Source: Malus domestica (lineage: Eukaryota > Streptophyta > Magnoliopsida > Rosales > Rosaceae). Taken from it: a stretch of 64,000 bases of DNA. A model generated the notes under the pieces. The model was not told the origin of the DNA, ran no database searches, and was given only the letters and a program-made list of their open reading frames with translations. The position numbers were made by a program, and so were the translations under genes. Location of the stretch: NCBI RefSeq assembly GCF_042453785.1, contig NC_091672.1:501001-565000 (forward strand), read 5' to 3'. Each line of letters begins with the position of its first letter. Position 1 is the stretch's first letter. Shown piece by piece: positions 58,509 through 64,000 of the stretch.

Positions 58509-60215
58509 ATGGGGAGCGAAAGAAGCCATAGCACACAGAATGACACCCTCATTGGACCTAGTATGAAGCAACGAAAGCATGAAGGAAATAGAGTTACTCT
58601 TCAAGCTAAAGTCGATGAGTTAGAAGCTCAGAACAACAAGATAGTGATAAGGAACGAGGTCCTCCAGGAGCAGTATGAAAAACTTTTCGAGATGCTTCAC
58701 GAGGCTAGGCATGCTCAAGCACACAAGCTCGTCGCCCATGCTGAGGTCAACAATTATCTGAATGCCCCCCAACACGGAGGGTCACCGATATCCAACACGG
58801 ACATCCCTGATAAGGATCGAGCTACACATCAATGTGATAATCCACATGAGACATCTCTCAACCCAGCTGCTTCAACCCGAAGCAGAAGGAGTAGAGGAAA
58901 GCACCTCCTCACAGAAGGAGTGGAATGATCAAAAGACGTCTATCGCGATTGTCGAGATTTCCTAAAGCAACGTCGGGAGAATCCCATCCACATAAGCTCG
59001 AAGATCAATGACCCAAGAGTTTCTGAAAGACTCGGTCCTCTCCCACGACCCAGGCCAGCAGTTAACCTAGGGAATGGGCAACAAGTTCCAGAAAAACATG
59101 AAGGTACAGGGGACTCGGAAATGTTCCGACATGCTCACTCTAGGAGTCAGTGTGACGAGTCCAAGGAAAAATCATGCTATCTTGATCAAACTTTCCTACT
59201 TCCAAGAGGCGATGGGGACTTACGGAAGAAAACTTCAGTGATGCACGACTCCACTCAGGACCCCCTCGTCCTACAGCTCCTGGAGGAAGTAAACAAGTTG
59301 AAGGCTGAACGTCAAGCCGAGATACCTGACTGGAACCAACCCAGGCCTGGCCCCCTCACAAAAAGGATCCTCAACACCCCCCTCCAAGCGAAGACAAAGC
59401 AGAAGCTTGACTTACAACTCTATACTGGAAGGGAAGACCCGATTAAACACCTTAACCTCTTTGAGTCCACCATGATATACCGGAGACACACCGATGAAGA
59501 ACGGTGCATTCTCTTCCCCTCCACCCTCTCTGGCGGAGCTTTAAACTGGTATTTCCGTCTTCCACCCGAGACGGTAGACTCATTTGAAGAGTTGAGGAAG
59601 TTGTTTGTCTCTCAACACATCTTCCAGACCGATCGCTTGCATTCCGCAGATGACTTGTACACTATTCGCCAGAAGCCGGACGAGTCATTACGAAAGTATG
59701 CTGGCCGCTTCAGCCATGAGTATTCTCGTTGCGCTGAGGCAGATGACAAGACCGCCCTCAAGGCCTTCACGGCAGGCTTACGTGACTGTTTCTTCAAGTA
59801 CATGATCAATGCCAACATTTGGAAGACTTACTCTGAGGTGATGGCACAAGCTTACAACCATGCCTCCGCCGAGGCAATGACATATCAAGGGAAACCCCCT
59901 ATAGTCACCCCTTATCAGCAAGTAGGGAGTGGAGGCCAGATCCAACCGAATGAGAAGACCTCAACCTTCCAAACGGTAGCAGCACACCCCCTGCCTCATT
60001 TAATGTTTCGCCAAGTCAGCAGACATATCAATCCCAGGGCAAAAGGAAAGATTTCCATCCTCACCAATCTCATTTTAATAAAAAGAATAAGGGGCACTAT
60101 CGCGATAACTCAGGATATTGTCACAATAACGCCCGTCCCCAGGCAGTCAATGCAGTGGGCCAATCACGTGTCAAGACAGGCCCTACCCCGAGGTATAAGA
60201 CATACACACCTTTGA
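58509..60215 (+). pseudogene. Tat-type gag, interrupted
   Basis: Starts at ATG 58509 (MGSERSHSTQ) with a coiled-coil-like stretch (QAKVDELEAQNNKIVIRNEV). An in-frame TGA at 58926-58928 interrupts it, after which the same frame stays open from about 58929. The capsid domain follows (LQLYTGREDPIKHLNLFEST, LSGGALNWYFRLPP, SLRKYAGRFSHEY). Near 59985, at a C run, homology moves to another frame that leads into pol. Therefore not a single intact Gag. Confidence 0.85.
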
Positions 60216-63200
60216 ACGCTACATGCGCGGCCATATACCCTAGTATAGCTCATCTGATACCAAAGCCAAAACCAAGACAGCCAGATTACAAGTCCACGAA
60301 AAACACGGGCATGTTTTGCTGCTACCACGAGTATAATGGCCATGATGGCCAGAAGTGCGTCATCCTCCGTGATCATATTGAAGCTTTGGCACGTGAAGGA
60401 AAAATTGATCAGTTCCTCCTTAACCCTCCAAGGGATAACCGTAACCAACGCCAGGTGAATGTGATATATTCTATAAGCGGCGGCACACCTATGTCTGAAT
60501 CTTCCAATAGGGCCATGAAAAACGGTGAACGAACTTTGAGACCTGGCCATCAAGTGTTTCACGTGGAAGACATCAGGGGAGGCAAGTATCAAAAGCCTAA
60601 CTGGGATCCAATATGTTTCTACCCTGAGGAAGAAAGAGGTATCATCTACCCTCACAACGACCTACTGATCGTGGAGGCTCACATAGAAAATTTTGATGTG
60701 AAACGAATCCTGATAGACACAGGTGCTTCAGTCAATATCATGTTTGCTGAAGCTTTCAAGGCACTTAATGTAGCTGAACACTTGCTCGATAGCTCGATTT
60801 CTCCTCTGATAAGCTTCTCTGGCTATATCGTGCAACCTTTAGGGAGTATACACTTACCCTTCACCATTGGTACAGGCCCCTACACAACTACTATTACCAC
60901 TAACTTCCTAGTGGTCAATTGCCCGACGACATACAATGTCATCTTTGGGCGCACATGCATCAATGATCTCAAGGCCATGGTATCCACACATATGTTGTTG
61001 ATGAAGTTTCCAACCCCTTTCGGCAATGGATACATCAAGGGAGATCAACTTAGTGCTCGATCATGTTACAACACTTCAGTTAAGCAACAACACCTGCATG
61101 TCCCCAAGAAGACCCTCTCTATACATAACCAGGTAGTAAAGACCAGTCCAGATGAAGCCAACTCGGATCTTCATGATGGCAACAGTCAACCCGACGACCC
61201 TCGAGATGACTCATTCACCCAGCAAGCACAACCCGCTGAAGAGTTAGAGAATATCTCTATCTCCAAAGACCATCCAGATCGCATGGTGAAGATTGGCACC
61301 ACTTTGTCACCACCCATTCGGTTGTCGCTGATCTCCTTTTTGCAAGAGAACGCCGAGGTCTTCGCTTGGTCATATAAAGATATGCCGGGCATCTCTCCCG
61401 ATATCATCTGTCACCACTTGAGTATTGATCCCAAGACCAAACCAGTAAAACAGAAACGAAGATCTTATGATGTTGAACGATACGAGGCGATGAAAGCAGA
61501 AGTTGAAAAACTCAAGGACATAGGCTTCGTCCGCGAAGTCAATTACCCAACATGGGTAGCAAATGTTGTCCTTGTTAAGAAAAATCCGACCAAGGAAAGT
61601 CTCCTGCTTCAAAAGGTTTTGTGGAGAATGTGTGTCGACTACACCGACCTAAACAAAGGATGCTCGAAGGATAGTTTCCCCCTTCCTCTCATTGATAGAC
61701 TTATAGACTCTACGGCAGGGTGTGAGCTCTTGAGCTTCATGGACGCTTATTCAGGATACAACCAAATCCTCATGAACCCCTCAGACCAAGAACACACAGC
61801 CTTCACTACTGACAGGGGACTATATTGCTACAAAGTCATGCCCTTCGGTCTAAATAATGCAGGAGCAACTTATCAGAGACTGGTCAATTCAATGTTCGCC
61901 GAACAGATTGGGAAGAGCATGGAAGTTTACGTTGATGATATGTTAGTCAAGAGCAAACATGCTGACCAACACATCACCAACCTATCTGAAACTTTCACCA
62001 TTCTAAAGAGGTATCGAATGAGGTTGAACCCCAACAAATGTGCCTTCGGCGTGGGCTCTGGCAAATTCTTAGGCTTCATGATTAGCCAACGAGGCATTGA
62101 AGCTAACCCCGAAAAGATCAAAGCAATCCTCGACATGAAAGAGCCAGTAACTTCAAAAGACATCCAAAGCCTTACTAGCAAGGTGACAGCCTTAACCAGA
62201 TTCATCTCTAAGGCCACAGACAGATGTGCTCCTTTCTTCAAAGCACTCAAGGGAAATAAGAAGTACATTACATGGACGGAGGAATGTGCCAAGGCATTCA
62301 GTTATGTTCTTATTCGAAATGACAGTGGTGTCGAACGGCCCGTCTACTATGCTAGCAAGGCCCTACAAGATGCGGAGACACGATACTCCAACATTGAGAA
62401 ATTAGCTCTAGCATTGGTCATGTTTGCTCGAAAACTTCGCCCTTATTTCCAAGCACATGCCATCATCGTGCTTACCAATCACCCTCTTCGACAGATACTC
62501 CAGAGTCCTGACACGTCTGGGCGAATGATCAAATGGGCGATAGCATTGGGTGAGTTTGACATCTCCTACCAACCAAAACCAGCCGAAAAGGATCAAGCAG
62601 TAGCAGATTTCATCGCCGACTTCACATATCCTGTTGACATTGCTTCTACCATCGGAAGCAGTAGCAATAGCTTCATTACCATCGGAAGCTCAGAAGATAG
62701 CAATAGCAATAGCAATAGCTTCATTACCATCGGAAGCTCAGAAGATAGAATCAACAACCCCAACATGGAGTCTGTATGTTGATGGCTCATCCAACCGACA
62801 GGGCTGCGGAGCAGGATTAGTCCTCACTACCCCTGATAAAGTGGCGATAGAATACGCTATTCGTTTCAAATTCAAGGCATCGAACAACGAGGCCGAATAT
62901 GAAGCCCTTCTAGCAGGCTTACGTTTGGCCAAGCATCTTGGAGTTAAACAAATTGATATCTTCAGTGACTCCCAATTAGTGGTCAACCAAGTCACGAACA
63001 ACTTTGATGCTAAGGATAGCTCCATGGCAGCATATCTTGCGCAAACACGACTTTTGCTCAAGCACTTCCACTACCAGATCACCCAAGTTCCTCGAGAGGC
63101 AAACAGTCATGCAGACGCTTTGGCCCGCCTCGCCTCGGCAGTGGAAGACAAGATTGGAAGAAAAATTCATGTCGAATTGTTGGTAGCACCAAGCACCATG

Positions 63201-64000
63201 GTCGCAGAAGTGTGCAATTTACAACAAGGAGATAGTTGGATCACCCCAATTTATAAATTCCTCGCCCATGACACCCTCCCAAATGACAAAGTCCAAGCTA
63301 AGCAGATTCGATACAAGTCTGCTCGCTACCTGATCATTAATGACCAACTCTACAAGCGCGGTTTTACCCTGCCCTACCTAGGATGCCTTACACCTGCGGA
63401 GGCGGAAATTGTCCTTCGGGAAATACATGAAGGAGTCTGCGGAGATCATGCTGGGTCTCGATCCCTAGCACACAAGACTTTTCGCCAAGGATACTATTGG
63501 CCAACACTCCACCAAGATGCCATCAGAATATCTCGCTCATGTGATAAGTGTCAACGCTACGCAACTATCCCTCACTCCCCTCCCGAGCCGCTCACTCCTA
63601 TGATCAGCCCTTGGCCTTTCGCCCAATGGGGACTTGATTTGATCGGCCCAATGCCTGCAGGGAAGGGCAAGGTCCGCTATGCAATCGTTGCAGTTGACTA
63701 CTTCACAAAGTGGGCTGAAGTAGAACCCTTGGCAACCATTACTGAGGGAAAAATAGAAGACTTCGTATGGAAGAACATCCTCTGTAGATTCGGCATTCCC
63801 AATGCGATAGTCACGGACAATGGGCGGCAGTTCGACAACAAGAAGTTCAAGATGTTCTGCTCTAAGTTCAACATCAACTTATGTTTTGCCTCTCCAGCCC
63901 ATCCCCAGTCTAATGGACAAGTCGAGGCCGTTAACAAAATAATCAAGCGCACTCTGAAAACTAGCTTGGACAAAGCTAAAGGTTGTTGGCCAGAATTCGT
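60010..64000 (+). pseudogene. Tat-type pol: protease, RT, two RNase H domains, integrase (partial, broken)
   Basis: The Cys/His motif CCYHEYNGHDGQKC is followed by the protease motif LIDTGASVNIM. RT has WRMCVDYTDLNKGC, FMDAYSGYNQI and YVDDMLVKSK. The first RNase H resumes at RPVYYASKALQDAE but lacks its N-terminal part: near 62301 AKAF runs straight into a later block, implying a deletion of about 40 residues. A 1-base frameshift near 62757 precedes the second RNase H (SLYVDGSSN, NNEAEYEALL, DSQLVVNQV). The integrase follows with its H-H/C-C zinc motif (CDKCQRY), GLDLIGPM, TDNGRQF and NGQVEAVNK, and runs off the window. Confidence 0.9.

Larger units (their letters stand above)
57919..64000 (+). 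mobile_element. Tat-lineage Ty3/gypsy retrotransposon, 5' part (runs off window)
   Basis: 5' LTR 57919-58400, primer-binding site starting TTTGGCGCCGCC (58401 onward), gag, protease, RT, RNase H, a second RNase H, and integrase on the plus strand. The second RNase H domain between RT/RNase H and integrase is the mark of the Tat lineage. Gag and pol are interrupted by a stop, two frameshifts and an internal deletion. The integrase continues past 64000 and the 3' LTR is not seen. Confidence 0.92.

Overview
This is a plant (eudicot) nuclear genomic window. Genes are split into many short exons by AT-rich GT-AG introns, codon use is dicot-like, and LTR retrotransposons, MITEs and SINEs fill the gaps. 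The repeat content, especially the SINE at 14354-17066, is reminiscent of woody Rosaceae such as apple or pear. That genus-level call rests on memory and is only moderately supported.

Layout. 1-3380 is the 5' end of a degenerate minus-strand Ty3/gypsy element: 5' LTR, leader and broken gag. 3381-9200 is a broken minus-strand remnant of a SINE1/SINE2-type ARM-repeat gene, with a complete but dead Ty1/copia element (4224-8712) in its leader intron. 10692-12697 is an intact minus-strand galactose-1-phosphate uridylyltransferase-like (ADP-glucose phosphorylase type) gene. 12.9-17.4 kb is a transposon nest: a MITE, a SINE, and a second SINE split by a 2.5-kb solo LTR. 18.7-25.8 kb is a MUT9-like (CK1-family) protein kinase gene on the plus strand. 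27.3-33.9 kb is a small INO80 complex subunit C-like gene whose second intron holds a very young copia element (28437-33419, two identical 351-bp LTRs). 36003-38168 is NAD(H) glutamate dehydrogenase (9 exons, 411 aa, minus). 38.2-47.1 kb has no gene that I can support, only MITEs and microsatellites. 47147-47692 is a small membrane-anchored protein gene. 48161-51548 is a plastid-type J-domain protein gene (minus). 51895-52282 is a lone LTR. 53637-55928 is adenylyl-sulfate (APS) kinase, 208 aa. After three MITE/foldback elements, a Tat-lineage Ty3/gypsy element with two RNase H domains starts at 57919 and runs off the right edge.

The single-copy genes are unrelated biochemically, but from memory they are collinear with Arabidopsis At5g18140-At5g18200 (J protein, small protein, GDH1, MLK kinase, GalT-like), with paralogous matches in At3g03900-At3g03970 (APK3, GDH3, MLK, SINE2). 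The window therefore looks like a conserved ancestral gene block expanded by retrotransposons.

I found no convincingly new protein system. The most unusual signals are structural: two 45-46 bp SINE-tail insertions with perfect target-site duplications, a nested insertion resolved to the base by two sets of duplications, a young copia copy that carries several disabling lesions, a GC-AG intron in APS kinase, and a 90-nt stop-free intron in GDH.
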